A DNA stretch of 64,000 bases from Pseudoclavibacter terrae (GTDB lineage Bacteria > Actinomycetota > Actinomycetes > Actinomycetales > Microbacteriaceae), in contig NZ_WBJX01000004.1 in assembly GCF_008831075.1 (NCBI RefSeq), positions 359,358-423,357 on the forward strand. Direction: 5' to 3'. Made by a program: the position numbers and the translations under genes. Of the stretch, positions 16,027-25,023 are shown in pieces. Below the pieces are notes generated by a model, which saw only the letters and a list, made by a program, of their open reading frames with translations, was not told the DNA's origin and did no database searches. The stretch's first letter is position 1. Each line of letters begins with the position of its first letter.

Positions 16027-16902
16027 CTACTCCGCCCACACCCCTTCGCGGGGAATCACGAGCGGCGTGCCCGTCTCGGGGTCGTCGATGATGCGGCAGG
16101 GCAGCGAGAAGACGTCCTCGACCAGCTCGGCGGTGAGCACCTCGCCCGGCTTGCCCTGCACGACGATCTCGCCGTCGCGCATGACCACGAGGTGCGTCGC
16201 GAAACGGGCCGCCTGGTTGAGGTCGTGCAGCACCGCGACGAGCGTGCGTCCCTCGCCGCGGAGCCGGCGGAACAGCTCGAGCAGCTCGTACTGGTGCGAG
16301 ATGTCGAGGAACGTCGTCGGCTCATCCAGCAGCAGCACGGGCGCTTCCTGCGCGAGCGCCATCGCAACCCACACGCGCTGCCGCTGTCCACCGGACAGCT
16401 CGTCCACGAAGCGCGACGCCAGCGCATCCACTCGCGTCGCGGCCATCGCCTCGGTCACGGCTCGCTCGTCGGCCGCCGACCAGCGGTCGAACATGCCCTG
16501 GTGCGGGAACCGGCCGCGCGCGACGAGGTCGGCGACGCGGATGCCCTCCGGCGCGAGCGACGTCTGCGGCAGCAGCCCGAGGCGCTTGGCGACGTCCTTC
16601 GTCTTGAGGGTGAAGATGTCGGCGCCGTCGAGCAGGACGCTGCCCTCGCTCGGCTTGAGGAGGCGCGCGAGGGCCTTCAGCAGCGTCGACTTGCCGCACG
16701 CGTTGGGCCCGATGATGACCGTGAACGAGTGGGCGGGCACCTCGAAGTCGAGGCCCTCGATGATGGGCTGGTCGTCGTAGCCGACGTGCACGGAACGGGC
16801 TCGCAGGTCGGCGGACGCGCTGACCTGGGCGAGCGCACCGCTCCCGTCCGCGGGATGCACCGCGCCGCCTGCTCGAGACGCCGTGTGAGCTTCGATCGTC
16901 AT
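16027..16902 (-). CDS. Iron-siderophore ABC transporter, ATP-binding protein
   Basis: A 291-residue FepC-type ATPase that powers siderophore import. Walker A is IIGPNACGKST (the Asn/Ala/Cys variant is typical of FepC/FecE), the signature is LSGGQRQRV, Walker B is VLLLDEPTTFLD and the H-loop is AVLHDLNQAA. An N-terminal extension of about 30 residues precedes the domain. The ATG at 16902 overlaps the stop of the upstream permease gene by one base (TGATG), with GAAGGG 9 nt before it. It is the last gene of the five-gene importer operon. Confidence 0.92.
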   Translation of the reverse strand: MTIEAHTASRAGGAVHPADGSGALAQVSASADLRARSVHVGYDDQPIIEGLDFEVPAHSFTVIIGPNACGKSTLLKALARLLKPSEGSVLLDGADIFTLKTKDVAKRLGLLPQTSLAPEGIRVADLVARGRFPHQGMFDRWSAADERAVTEAMAATRVDALASRFVDELSGGQRQRVWVAMALAQEAPVLLLDEPTTFLDISHQYELLELFRRLRGEGRTLVAVLHDLNQAARFATHLVVMRDGEIVVQGKPGEVLTAELVEDVFSLPCRIIDDPETGTPLVIPREGVWAE

Positions 16903-18116
16903 CACTGACGTCCCTTCTTCGTGACCTGCTCGTGGACGAGCAGCCAGGCGAGGTAGATGCCGCCGACGCACACGGTGAGCACGCCGACGGGGAGGTCGAC
17001 CATCTGCGCGACGAGGTCGGCCGCGACGAGGAGGAGCGCGCCGACGAGCGCGGATGGGAGCAGCTGCAGGCTGGCCCCGTTCGTGAGGCGCCGCGCGATC
17101 TGCGGGGCGGCGAGCGAGATGAAGGCGATCGGGCCTGCCGCCGCAGTGACCAGCGCGGTGAGGGCGACGCCGACGAGCGTCGAGAACGCGCGGGTTCGGT
17201 TCGCGTGCACGCCGAGCGAGAGCGCCGCGTCGTCGCCGACCTCGAGGGCCGCGAGCGGGCGTCCGAGGAAGCCGCACCCGACGATCAGGGCGGCGAAGAT
17301 GAGCGTGGCCGGCAGCAGCTGCGCGTAGCCGAGCGCGCTGAGCGAGCCTGACCCCCAGACGGCGGCGAGCATCGCCTCCTCCTGGCTGACCCTCATCATC
17401 ATGAGCGAGTTCACGGAGGCGAGCATGGCGCTCGCCCCGATGCCCACGATGATCAGCCGGAACGGGCGCAGTCCCTTCCTATACGCGAGCAGGTACACCA
17501 CGACCGCGACGGCGGCCCCGCCGAGCAGGGCTCCGGCGCCGATCGCGTAGTACGAGGTCGAGCCGATCCAGAGCATCACGATGCTGGCGCCCGTGTAGGA
17601 GCCCGTCGAGAAGCCGATGATGTCGGGGGAACCGAGCGGGTTGCGGGTGATCGACTGGAAGATCGCGCCGCTCGCGCCGAGCGCGAGGCCCGCGAGCACG
17701 GCGAACAGGAACCGCGGGAGGCGCCACTCGAACACGACGAGCCGGTGCGCGCGCGACGCATCCGCGTCGAAGAGCGCCGTCAGCACCTCGCCGGGCGAGA
17801 GGGCGAGCGTGCCGTAGCCGAGCGAGACGACGCCGAGGGCCAGGATGGCGACGACGATCGCGCCGCACACGATGACGGCGCGGTGTCGGTGCAGGTTCGA
17901 GAACCGGCCGAAGCGCACCGCGTAGGTGCGGTCGCCGAAGTCGATGCCACGCGGAGCGCCTGTTCCGGGGCCGAGCGGAGCGCCGTGGTCGACGACGTCG
18001 GTGCGCCCGCTGTGCAGGCTGTTGCCTCGTGTCTGCGTCTTGGCCGTGGCCGTGGCTGCGACCGTGGACCCGACTCTGGATGCGGCCACCGGTGTCTCGT
18101 CCTGTGTTCTGGTCAC
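16902..18116 (-). CDS. FecCD-family iron-siderophore permease 2
   Basis: A 404-residue BtuC/FecCD-type permease with about ten helices, starting around residue 80 after a long hydrophilic N-terminal extension. The family segments LPRFLFAVLAGLALGASGAI and TRNPLGSPDIIGFSTG are present, as are GVHANRTR and AAGPIAFISLAAPQIARRL, the coupling region for the ATPase. It starts with GTG in a GTGA overlap with the upstream permease. It pairs with that protein to form the membrane channel. Confidence 0.92.
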   Translation of the reverse strand: MTRTQDETPVAASRVGSTVAATATAKTQTRGNSLHSGRTDVVDHGAPLGPGTGAPRGIDFGDRTYAVRFGRFSNLHRHRAVIVCGAIVVAILALGVVSLGYGTLALSPGEVLTALFDADASRAHRLVVFEWRLPRFLFAVLAGLALGASGAIFQSITRNPLGSPDIIGFSTGSYTGASIVMLWIGSTSYYAIGAGALLGGAAVAVVVYLLAYRKGLRPFRLIIVGIGASAMLASVNSLMMMRVSQEEAMLAAVWGSGSLSALGYAQLLPATLIFAALIVGCGFLGRPLAALEVGDDAALSLGVHANRTRAFSTLVGVALTALVTAAAGPIAFISLAAPQIARRLTNGASLQLLPSALVGALLLVAADLVAQMVDLPVGVLTVCVGGIYLAWLLVHEQVTKKGRQ

Positions 18117-19249
18117 AGCCCGCTCACCTTCTTACGGCGCACGAGCCCGATGAGCACGGGCGCGCCGATGATGGCCGTCACGAGCCCGACCCGCAGCTCG
18201 CCGGAGGGCAGCACGATGCGACCGAGAATGTCGGCGGCCAGCAGGAGGATCGGAGACATGACGATCGACATGACGAGGATCCAGCGCTGGTCGGGGCCGA
18301 CGAACCAGCGCACGACGTGCGGCACCATGAGGCCGACGAAGCCGATGGGGCCCGCGATGGCGACGCCAGTGCCGGCGAGCAGCGTCACGGCGATGACCAT
18401 GAGCGCTCTGGTCGAGCGGATGCGCACCCCCAGCGAGGCGGCGAGCTCGTCGCCCAGAGACAGGGCGTTGAGGGAGCGCGCGCAGAGCAGCGCGAGCACC
18501 ACGCCGACGACGATGAGAGGCAGGCAGGTGAGGAGCACGTCCATGGACCGGCCGCCGATCGACCCGACACCCCAGAAGCGGGTCACGTTGAGGGCGTCGA
18601 TGTTCTTCAGCACGATCGCCGACGTGAAGCCGCCGAGCACGGCACTGATCGCGACCCCCGCCAGAGTCAGGGTCAGCGGCGTCGCCTTCCCGCCGCCGAC
18701 AGATCCCATGGCGTAGACGAGCATGGTCGCGAGGAACGCGCCGAGGAGCGCGAACCACACGTACTGGCCGGGTGCGGTGAGGCCGAAGATGCCGACGGCG
18801 AGCGTCACGACGAAGCTCGCACCGGCGTTGACGCCGAGGATGCCGGGGTCGGCGAGCGGGTTCCGGGTGAACGCCTGGATGAGGGCGCCGCACAGGCCGA
18901 GCGCGGGTCCCACGACGAGCCCCACGAGCGTGCGCGGGATGCGCAGGTCGAGCACCATCACGTGCTCCTCCGTCGCGCGTGAGCCGAAGATGCTCTCCCA
19001 GACGACCTCGGGCGAGATGGCGCGCGCGCCCACGAAGATGCTCAGCGCGACCGTTCCAGCCAGCACCACGAGGGCGATGACCAGGGCCAGGGTGCGCTTC
19101 GCGTTGCTGCTCGCCAGGCCGCTGCCGGGAGCATCCTGGGCGCTGTTGTGCGAATCCGGGCGGCTGCCGCGCGAATCCGGGCGGCTGCCGCGCGCATCCG
19201 AGCCTGGACGAGCCCCTGCTGCCCGCGGCCCTGTGTTGACTGCGACCAC
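18113..19249 (-). CDS. FecCD-family iron-siderophore permease 1
   Basis: A 378-residue permease with LRIPRTLVGLVVGPALGLCG, TRNPLADPGILGVNAGASF and AGPIGFVGLMVPHVVRW, the typical FecCD landmarks. The start is uncertain. The GTG at 19249, 8 bp after the preceding stop, gives an N-terminal tail that contains a 21-bp in-frame duplication (RGSRPDS repeats, 19151-19199) before the first helix at about residue 48. No good ribosome-binding site is seen, so coupling to the upstream gene is likely. Confidence 0.88.
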   Translation of the reverse strand: MVAVNTGPRAAGARPGSDARGSRPDSRGSRPDSHNSAQDAPGSGLASSNAKRTLALVIALVVLAGTVALSIFVGARAISPEVVWESIFGSRATEEHVMVLDLRIPRTLVGLVVGPALGLCGALIQAFTRNPLADPGILGVNAGASFVVTLAVGIFGLTAPGQYVWFALLGAFLATMLVYAMGSVGGGKATPLTLTLAGVAISAVLGGFTSAIVLKNIDALNVTRFWGVGSIGGRSMDVLLTCLPLIVVGVVLALLCARSLNALSLGDELAASLGVRIRSTRALMVIAVTLLAGTGVAIAGPIGFVGLMVPHVVRWFVGPDQRWILVMSIVMSPILLLAADILGRIVLPSGELRVGLVTAIIGAPVLIGLVRRKKVSGL

Positions 19250-19256
19250 GACGCGG

Positions 19257-20186
19257 TTAGAGCCCGACCGAGGCGTAGATGCGGAAGACCTCGTCGATGC
19301 GCGCTTCCTCGTCGACCTGCTCGCCGTCTTCCGGCTCAGCGTAGAGGTCCATGATCTGCTGCCTGACGGACTCGTCGAGCGCCTCCCACTTCGCCGACCA
19401 GGCCTCGACCTCGTAGGTCCAGTAGCCGACGACCTTGTACGCGGAGCCGGGCAGGCCAAGCGTGTGACGCAGGTGGCTGCGCACCTCGCGCGTGACGCGG
19501 GTCTCACCGGCCACCCACACGTAGACGCTGCCGTCGTTCGGGATGTCGAGGCGCTTGACGGTCTCGACCAGGCGGCTCGGGCGGTGCCCGTTGCCGGAAC
19601 CGCGCACCCAGTTCGCCGCCTTGAGGTCTGTGGACGGGAACAGCTCGTAGCCCGCATCCCGGATCTCGCAGACGATCTCCGTCTCCACGTCCGGCGTCAG
19701 CTCCGCCACCCGCAGGGCCGCTGGGAGGGCGGGCTCGTCGCAGATGAGCATCTGCTTCGTCACGCCCGCTGGCAGCGCGTAGAGGTCGCGCGGCGGGTTG
19801 ATGCCGAGCACGTACCCCGGCTTCGCACCGAGCACCCACGTGCTCGCGATGCCGCCCTCGTGGACGACGAAGTCGATGTCGACCTCGCCCGGACGGTGGT
19901 CGCGGATCGTGTAGGTGCGCATCTGCGACGGTTCGACACCCTCCTCGTAGTCCCAGCCGCGGCCGGAGACGAACGGCAGGCGCGGCTCGAGGTGCGCCTC
20001 GTCGGGGAAGAAGAGGCGCACGTACTCGTCGCCGACGCCCGTCGTGGGGTAGTCGTGCAGGTCGTCGCCGCCGAGCGTGACGCGGATCATCCCGGGTCCG
20101 AGCTGCTTCACGCCCGTCACGACCGCACGGTGGATGCGCTCGACGTAGTCGCTCGTCCCGGTTCCGGTTGTGTCGAGGGAGGTCAT
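19257..20186 (-). CDS. Siderophore-interacting protein (ferric-siderophore reductase)
   Basis: A 309-residue SIP-family flavoprotein that reduces ferric siderophores in the cytoplasm to release iron. The FAD-binding segment SQMRTYTIRDHRPGEVDIDF (about residues 92-111) is the family signature. The C-terminal NAD(P)H-binding-like domain contains VYVWVAGETRVTREVR and SAYKVVGYWTYEVEAW. It overlaps the upstream binding-protein gene by ATGA. Its position inside the importer operon supports intracellular iron release from an imported siderophore. Confidence 0.93.
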   Translation of the reverse strand: MTSLDTTGTGTSDYVERIHRAVVTGVKQLGPGMIRVTLGGDDLHDYPTTGVGDEYVRLFFPDEAHLEPRLPFVSGRGWDYEEGVEPSQMRTYTIRDHRPGEVDIDFVVHEGGIASTWVLGAKPGYVLGINPPRDLYALPAGVTKQMLICDEPALPAALRVAELTPDVETEIVCEIRDAGYELFPSTDLKAANWVRGSGNGHRPSRLVETVKRLDIPNDGSVYVWVAGETRVTREVRSHLRHTLGLPGSAYKVVGYWTYEVEAWSAKWEALDESVRQQIMDLYAEPEDGEQVDEEARIDEVFRIYASVGL

Positions 20187-21301
20187 TCTGCGCCGCCTAC
20201 TCCGTTGCCGTCGATCGCCGAGTTGAGCATGGGGACGAACTCGTCGAGGGCCCACGGGATGGAGAGGGGTGTCGGCGCGTTGGTGGCCATGGCGAGCGGC
20301 TCGCTCTCGAGGAACAGGTAGTGGCCCGTGGCGATGGGCTCCCACAGCTTGAACGTGGGGTGGTTCAGCGTGTACTCGAGCTCCTCAGGGCTGTTGGACC
20401 AGGCGACGAAGAGGTCGGCGGGGATGGTGTCGAGCTCTTCGAGGCTGACCGCGCCGTACCAGTTGTCGCCCTCGACGGTGCCGAGCACGGTGTCCATCGC
20501 TGGCGTGTTCTGGAGGCCGAGGTCGGTGAGGAACTGCACACGAAGGTCGGTCGGAATGTAGATACCGGCCTCCGTCCCGCCATCGCTGAGGGTGAGGCCG
20601 TACGCGAAGGTCGTGTCCGCGAACTGCGGGTTCTCCTCCTTCACGGCGTCGAGCTGCCCTTGGGTCTCCGCGATGATCTCGTCGGCCTTCGCGGGCTGCC
20701 CGAGGCTGTCCCCGACGATCTCGACGAGCGACTGCCACGACTCGGAAGCCCACGCCTTCTCGGGGTACGCGACGGTGGGGGCGATCTCGGTGAGGCGGTT
20801 GTACTCGACCTCCGTGAGGCCGGAGTGCGGGGCGAGGATGACATCGGGTTCGAGGGCGAGCACCTGCTCGAAGTCGAGGTCCCCGGCGTCGCTGTAGTTG
20901 AGGATCTCGGGCATCGTGCCGCCCAGCTCCTCGACCTCGGCGCGGAACCACGGCGAGTAGCCCTCCTCGTCGCCACCCCACGTCTCGGGAATCCCGACGG
21001 GGACGGTCCCGAAGGCGGCGACGACATCCTGCGTCGCCCAGCCGACGGTCACGACGCGCTCGGGGGCCTCCGTGATCGTCGTCTCGCCGAAGGCGTGGGT
21101 CATCGTCACGGGCAGGGCACCCTCCTCCGCGGGCGTCGCCATCACTCCGTCGGCTGTCGCGGTGTCACCGGATGCGCATCCCGCGAGCGCGAGCACCCCG
21201 ACGGTGGCGGCGGCGAGAGCCCCGGTCCAGCGACGGCGCGCGGAACGGTGCGTCGAAGGTCGGGGCGGGGCGGACGAGCGGCGGGTGACAGTCGAGGTCA
21301 A
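20183..21301 (-). CDS. Iron-siderophore substrate-binding lipoprotein
   Basis: A 372-residue class III (FepB/FhuD-type) binding protein. A basic N-terminus and hydrophobic core lead to the lipobox LALAGC (about residue 33), then APERVVTVGWATQDVVAAFG and VLALEPDVILAPHSG, both typical of the fold. The start codon is TTG, set by GGAG 5 nt upstream; no ATG fits. It is the first gene of the importer operon and is preceded by an iron-box-like palindrome at 21332-21350. Confidence 0.9.
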   Translation of the reverse strand: MTSTVTRRSSAPPRPSTHRSARRRWTGALAAATVGVLALAGCASGDTATADGVMATPAEEGALPVTMTHAFGETTITEAPERVVTVGWATQDVVAAFGTVPVGIPETWGGDEEGYSPWFRAEVEELGGTMPEILNYSDAGDLDFEQVLALEPDVILAPHSGLTEVEYNRLTEIAPTVAYPEKAWASESWQSLVEIVGDSLGQPAKADEIIAETQGQLDAVKEENPQFADTTFAYGLTLSDGGTEAGIYIPTDLRVQFLTDLGLQNTPAMDTVLGTVEGDNWYGAVSLEELDTIPADLFVAWSNSPEELEYTLNHPTFKLWEPIATGHYLFLESEPLAMATNAPTPLSIPWALDEFVPMLNSAIDGNGVGGAE

Positions 21302-21331
21302 GGTGGCTCCATTCGACAGAGTGCAGACGCG

Positions 21332-21350
21332 AGAAGTAAGGGTTACCTCA
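21332..21350 (-). promoter_or_regulatory. DtxR/IdeR-like iron box
   Basis: Read on the minus strand, TGAGGTAACCCTTACTTCT matches the consensus TWAGGTWAGSCTWACCTWA at 14 of 19 positions. It lies 31 bp before the binding-protein start and would repress the importer operon when iron is sufficient. Confidence 0.6.
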
Positions 21351-21448
21351 GAACACACCGAGCCTACGGAGGTGGCGTATCGCTCCGCGGTCACTCGGCA
21401 TCGCATTCCTGCCACCGCGTCTGGCGACGGGCCGCCCGCGCGCCGCGC

Positions 21449-21454
21449 TACGCT
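21449..21454 (+). promoter_or_regulatory. -10 box TACGCT, leaderless membrane-anchored protein gene
   Basis: TACGCT lies 6 nt before the GTG at 21461 and defines that start. Confidence 0.45.
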
Positions 21455-21460
21455 TCGAGA

Positions 21461-22279
21461 GTGAATCAAGGTGAGCTGGTCGGGGGGCTGCTCGTCATCT
21501 TCGTGCTCGCCGTGATCGCGATCGCCACGATCGTGGTGTTCGGCGACCTCAGCATCCGCCCCCGTCCGCGCCGCCTGCCGGTCTGGCAGTACACGCACCG
21601 CGTCATCGGCAAGGATCAGCCCTACGCCACATCCACAGGCTCGTTCCCGGCGAGCGAGCAGCGCCTCTGGGAGCTCTGGCGCGAGAGCCACACGCCCGGC
21701 AGCATCGTCGCCGTCCCGGTGGCGTCGGACCCGGTCGCGCCGAAGCCAGTCGCGGACAGCGCTGACAACAGCGGCCGCAGCGAGGCGGAAGACGCCGAGG
21801 CCAACGCCGACACCAACCCCTCGGGCGCAGATGCCGGCGGGGACACCCCTTCGGTCGATGCCGCCGAGAAGATCCCGGAGGTGCGGCAGATGCGCGTCTC
21901 CCGCGTCTCTCGGGAGCTGCGCTCGGTGTATCCGCTCGCCCTCGTGGGCTTCAACGTGTACTTCGAGGAGTACGAGAAGACCGAGTTCCCGGTCGGCCTG
22001 ATCGTGCGTGGCAGCGACGGTGTCGCCATGATGACCCTCACCGACGACGACATCGTCGCGTTCGACGAGCGCGGGCGACGACTCTGGTCGAGCCGCTGGG
22101 AGCGGCTCATCTTCTCCAACGCCCACGACCTGCTGCTCTACAACGGGCACACGCAGATCCGCATCGACGACGAGGACCAGCGCGACCTCGTCGAGGCTCT
22201 CGTCGTCAAGTACGGGCGCTTCGAGCAGATGCACTTCCTGCCTGGCCCCGAGCGTCGCGCGCCTGACGCCGACGAATGA
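21461..22279 (+). CDS. Membrane-anchored hypothetical protein
   Basis: A 272-residue protein with one N-terminal transmembrane helix (about residues 7-28, GGLLVIFVLAVIAIATIVVF). An acidic, Ala/Asp/Glu-rich linker spans about residues 90-140. The C-terminal domain (VGFNVYFEEYEKTEFPVGLI, TDDDIVAFDERGRRLWSSRW) reads like a small beta-rich, PH-like domain. No family was recognised. It is divergent from the siderophore operon and shares its 160-bp promoter region, so it may be iron-affected. The topology is probably one anchor with a cytoplasmic domain. Confidence 0.65.
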   Translation: MNQGELVGGLLVIFVLAVIAIATIVVFGDLSIRPRPRRLPVWQYTHRVIGKDQPYATSTGSFPASEQRLWELWRESHTPGSIVAVPVASDPVAPKPVADSADNSGRSEAEDAEANADTNPSGADAGGDTPSVDAAEKIPEVRQMRVSRVSRELRSVYPLALVGFNVYFEEYEKTEFPVGLIVRGSDGVAMMTLTDDDIVAFDERGRRLWSSRWERLIFSNAHDLLLYNGHTQIRIDDEDQRDLVEALVVKYGRFEQMHFLPGPERRAPDADE

Positions 22280-22290
22280 CAGCCGACGCG

Positions 22291-22328
22291 TGACGCCTGA
22301 CGCCTGACGCCTGACGCCTGACGCCTGA
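22291..22328. repeat. 7-bp tandem repeat TGACGCC, five copies
   Basis: Five perfect TGACGCC units plus TGA follow the stop of the membrane-anchored protein gene, in the short spacer between convergent genes. Each unit supplies a TGA on the plus strand. Confidence 0.85.
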
Positions 22329-22346
22329 TTCTTGCTGGTCGCGCTG

Positions 22347-23132
22347 CTACGGCCGCCAGTCGCTGGGCTTCGACCCCATGGCGCGACGGAAGGCGGCGCT
22401 GAACGCGCTCGTCGTGGCGTACCCGACGCGGCCCGCGACGGTGCCGACGGGGACGTCGTCGGCGAGCATCCGCGCGGCCGCGGCCATGCGCACCATGGTG
22501 CGCCAGTGCGAGAAGGTCATGCCGACCTCGGCCGCGAAGATGCGGGCGATCGTTCGGACGCTCAGCGACAGCTGCCACGCCCACGCCTCGACGCCACGAT
22601 CGTCAGCTGGGTCGTTCAGCACGCGGCGCACGAGCGGGGCGAGGCGCTCGTCGCGGGGGACGGGAACTGTCTCGACGTAGCTCGTCGCCTCTGGCAGCAG
22701 TTCGATGACGACCGTCTGCGCCCGCAGGCGCTGGTCGGTCTGCATGGGCGACTCGGCGAGGTGCAGCAGCAGCTCGCGGAAGGCGGCGCCCAGCTGCACG
22801 GTGCCGACCGAGGGCCAGTCCGGGGCGACGTCGCTCGTGAAGTAGGTGCAGCATCCGGTCGACGAGGCGTCGACCTCCATCGTGTGCGGTGTGAAGGGCG
22901 GCACCCAGATGCCCTGCCCGACGGCGAGCGTGCGCAGGGCGCCTTCGACGAGCACCACGACACTGCCGCGCGACGGCCACATGATCATGCCCTCGGGATG
23001 CACGTGCGGCTCCCGGTCCCCGAGGTTCGGGCCGGTGAGCACGGCCGTCGTGAGGAGGAACGGTGCGGGGATGCCAACGGGCCTGACCTCGACGGTCGCA
23101 GGCCCTTGGCTGAATTCGAGCGCCTGGAACAC
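22347..23132 (-). CDS. AraC-family regulator with cupin sensor domain
   Basis: A 261-residue regulator. The N-terminal cupin-like half has PHVHPEGMIMWPSRGSVVVL and WVPPFTPHTMEV. The C-terminal AraC DNA-binding domain has LSVRTIARIFAAEVGMTFSH and PVGTVAGRVGYATTSAFSAAF, ending AMGSKPSDWRP. The GTG start is set by AGGAG 8 nt upstream. It is divergent from the ABC exporter pair and so is a candidate local regulator of siderophore genes, as YbtA/RhrA-type AraC proteins are in other bacteria. The link to iron is inferred from position. Confidence 0.87.
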   Translation of the reverse strand: MFQALEFSQGPATVEVRPVGIPAPFLLTTAVLTGPNLGDREPHVHPEGMIMWPSRGSVVVLVEGALRTLAVGQGIWVPPFTPHTMEVDASSTGCCTYFTSDVAPDWPSVGTVQLGAAFRELLLHLAESPMQTDQRLRAQTVVIELLPEATSYVETVPVPRDERLAPLVRRVLNDPADDRGVEAWAWQLSLSVRTIARIFAAEVGMTFSHWRTMVRMAAAARMLADDVPVGTVAGRVGYATTSAFSAAFRRAMGSKPSDWRP

Positions 23133-23193
23133 GGTGGATCTCCTGGTTGTCCGGAACGCAACAGAAGTTGGCCGAACGTATCGCTAGCTGGAC

Positions 23194-23212
23194 TTAGGTG
23201 AACCTTACTATC
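23194..23212 (+). promoter_or_regulatory. DtxR/IdeR-like iron box over the exporter promoter
   Basis: TTAGGTGAACCTTACTATC matches the iron-box consensus at 14 of 19 positions. It overlaps the -10 box TACTAT (23206-23211), which lies 6 nt before the exporter ATG. Binding here would block the promoter directly. Confidence 0.6.
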
Positions 23213-23217
23213 GACGG

Positions 23218-25023
23218 ATGCCCCGTGAGAACCCCAAGGCCCCGACCCCCGCATCCGTCATGCGAGACGCGCTGTTCGCGTCGGGACGCAGCTGGCGGCT
23301 CACGCTCGCGACGCTCGGCTACGTCGCCCATGAAGCTGCCGAGGCCCTGGTGCCGGTTCTCGTCGGCGTCATCATCGACCGCGCCATCGTCACCGACGAC
23401 GCCGTCCAGCTCACGCTGTGGCTCGGCGTGCTGCTCGCGAACTTCCTCGTCCTCTCCTTCTCCTACCGGTGGGCGGCGAGGCTCATGGTGCGCATCTACG
23501 GGCACGGCGAGCTGGAGCTCCGGCGGTCGCTGCTGACGCGGGTCCTGCACCCCAACGGGGTCACGAGTCGCCGCAGCCCGGGTGAGCTGCTGCAGATCAC
23601 GACCTCCGACAGCTACCGAGTCGCGGGCGTCTCGTGGTCGGTTGTGCAGCAGGGGGCGAGCGCGGCGGCGATCCTCGTATCGTCCGCCGCGCTGCTCGCC
23701 ATCTCGGTGCCGCTCGGCATCGGGGTGCTCGTCGCGTCGCTGCTGATCCTCGTGGGCATGCACGCGGCGTCCAAGCCCATCGAAGCGAGAGGGGCCCGAG
23801 AGCAGGCATCGGCGAGCGCCGCCAGCGACGTCGCGACTGACCTCGTCGCGGGGCTCCGCATCATCCGCGGCATCCGCGCACAGCCGGAGGCCACCCGCCG
23901 CTACCTGGACGCGAGCGCGGAGGCGAAGACCGGCGCGATCGCCGCGAACCGCGGCATCCAGCGGTACCTCGCGGTCAGCGGTGTCGCGTCCGGTGCGTTC
24001 CTGGCGGTCCTCGCGTTCTCGGCGGCGGCACTCGCCTCGCTGGGGCAGATCACGCTCGGCGAGCTCGTCGCCGTCGTCGGACTCGGCCAGTACCTGCAGG
24101 GCTCGCTCGCGCACGTGGGCACCTTCGCCTCCAACTGGCTGCACAAGCGGGCGTCGGCGGTCCGAGTCGTCGCGGTGCTCGGAGAGGAGCACGCCGTGCC
24201 GATCGAGGACACGCACTCCGGCGGCGCGGGGCTCGTGGATGCGGTGCGCGCGAGCGCCGACTCCCCCGCGTCGTTCTCCTGGCGGGCACCGGACGGGAGC
24301 CTCATCGACGTGGCCCCGGGCTCGCTCGTCGGCATCAGGCCCTCGACGCCGGCGTCGGCGCGGGCCCTCGCGGCCACGCTCGCGTTCCGGGTCCCGCTCG
24401 AGGCGGGCGAGGTGACGGTCACTGGCCTGGATGCGCGCACGATCGGCCCCGACGCCTACCGGCGCCTCGTCTTCGCGCCACCCCACGACGCCATCGTCTT
24501 CTCTGCGACGCTCGAGGAGAACCTCCTTCTTGAAGCGGAGGAAGTGACAGAAGCGGCGGAGCGAGGGACAGGGACGGGGGCGGGGACTCTCGCGACGGGG
24601 GTGGCGGGCACGCGTCCGACGAACTCCGGCACGCGCCGGGAAACGGCTGCCGAACGGGCGGCGCTCACGGAGGTCTCCGCGCTCGGATGGGACCGGCAGC
24701 TCGGCGAACGCGGCCGTCGCCTCTCGGGCGGGCAGCGCCAGCGCGTCCTGCTCGCGCGCGCCTTCGCGAGTGACGCTCGCGTGCTGGTGCTCGACGAGCC
24801 CGCCTCCGCCCTCGACCCGGCGACCGAGGCGCGCGTCGCCGAGTCGCTCCGCACGCATCCGGTCACCACGCTGCTCGTCACCCGCAGCCCACTGCTGCTC
24901 GCGGCCTGCGACCGGGTCGTCGAGGTTGGCGTCGCCGCGGGCTGCGCAGGGGGCGCCGCATCCGACTCCCCACCCATCGCCGACGAGCGCACCAGCACCG
25001 ATGAGGAGCTGGCACGCCGATGA
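23218..25023 (+). CDS. ABC exporter half-transporter A, degenerate nucleotide site
   Basis: A 601-residue half-transporter with six helices (about residues 25-315) and an ATPase domain. The Walker A position reads [14 protein letters not shown] (371-384) with no GK(S/T). The Q-loop region is [18 protein letters not shown], and the H-loop reads VTRSP, without His. The signature LSGGQ (502-506) and Walker B VLVLDEP (522-528) are intact. It must therefore work as the degenerate partner of the next gene. The ATG is leaderless (TACTAT 6 nt upstream) and overlaps an iron box, suggesting iron-repressed export, perhaps of a siderophore. Confidence 0.88.
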   Translation: MPRENPKAPTPASVMRDALFASGRSWRLTLATLGYVAHEAAEALVPVLVGVIIDRAIVTDDAVQLTLWLGVLLANFLVLSFSYRWAARLMVRIYGHGELELRRSLLTRVLHPNGVTSRRSPGELLQITTSDSYRVAGVSWSVVQQGASAAAILVSSAALLAISVPLGIGVLVASLLILVGMHAASKPIEARGAREQASASAASDVATDLVAGLRIIRGIRAQPEATRRYLDASAEAKTGAIAANRGIQRYLAVSGVASGAFLAVLAFSAAALASLGQITLGELVAVVGLGQYLQGSLAHVGTFASNWLHKRASAVRVVAVLGEEHAVPIEDTHSGGAGLVDAVRASADSPASFSWRAPDGSLIDVAPGSLVGIRPSTPASARALAATLAFRVPLEAGEVTVTGLDARTIGPDAYRRLVFAPPHDAIVFSATLEENLLLEAEEVTEAAERGTGTGAGTLATGVAGTRPTNSGTRRETAAERAALTEVSALGWDRQLGERGRRLSGGQRQRVLLARAFASDARVLVLDEPASALDPATEARVAESLRTHPVTTLLVTRSPLLLAACDRVVEVGVAAGCAGGAASDSPPIADERTSTDEELARR

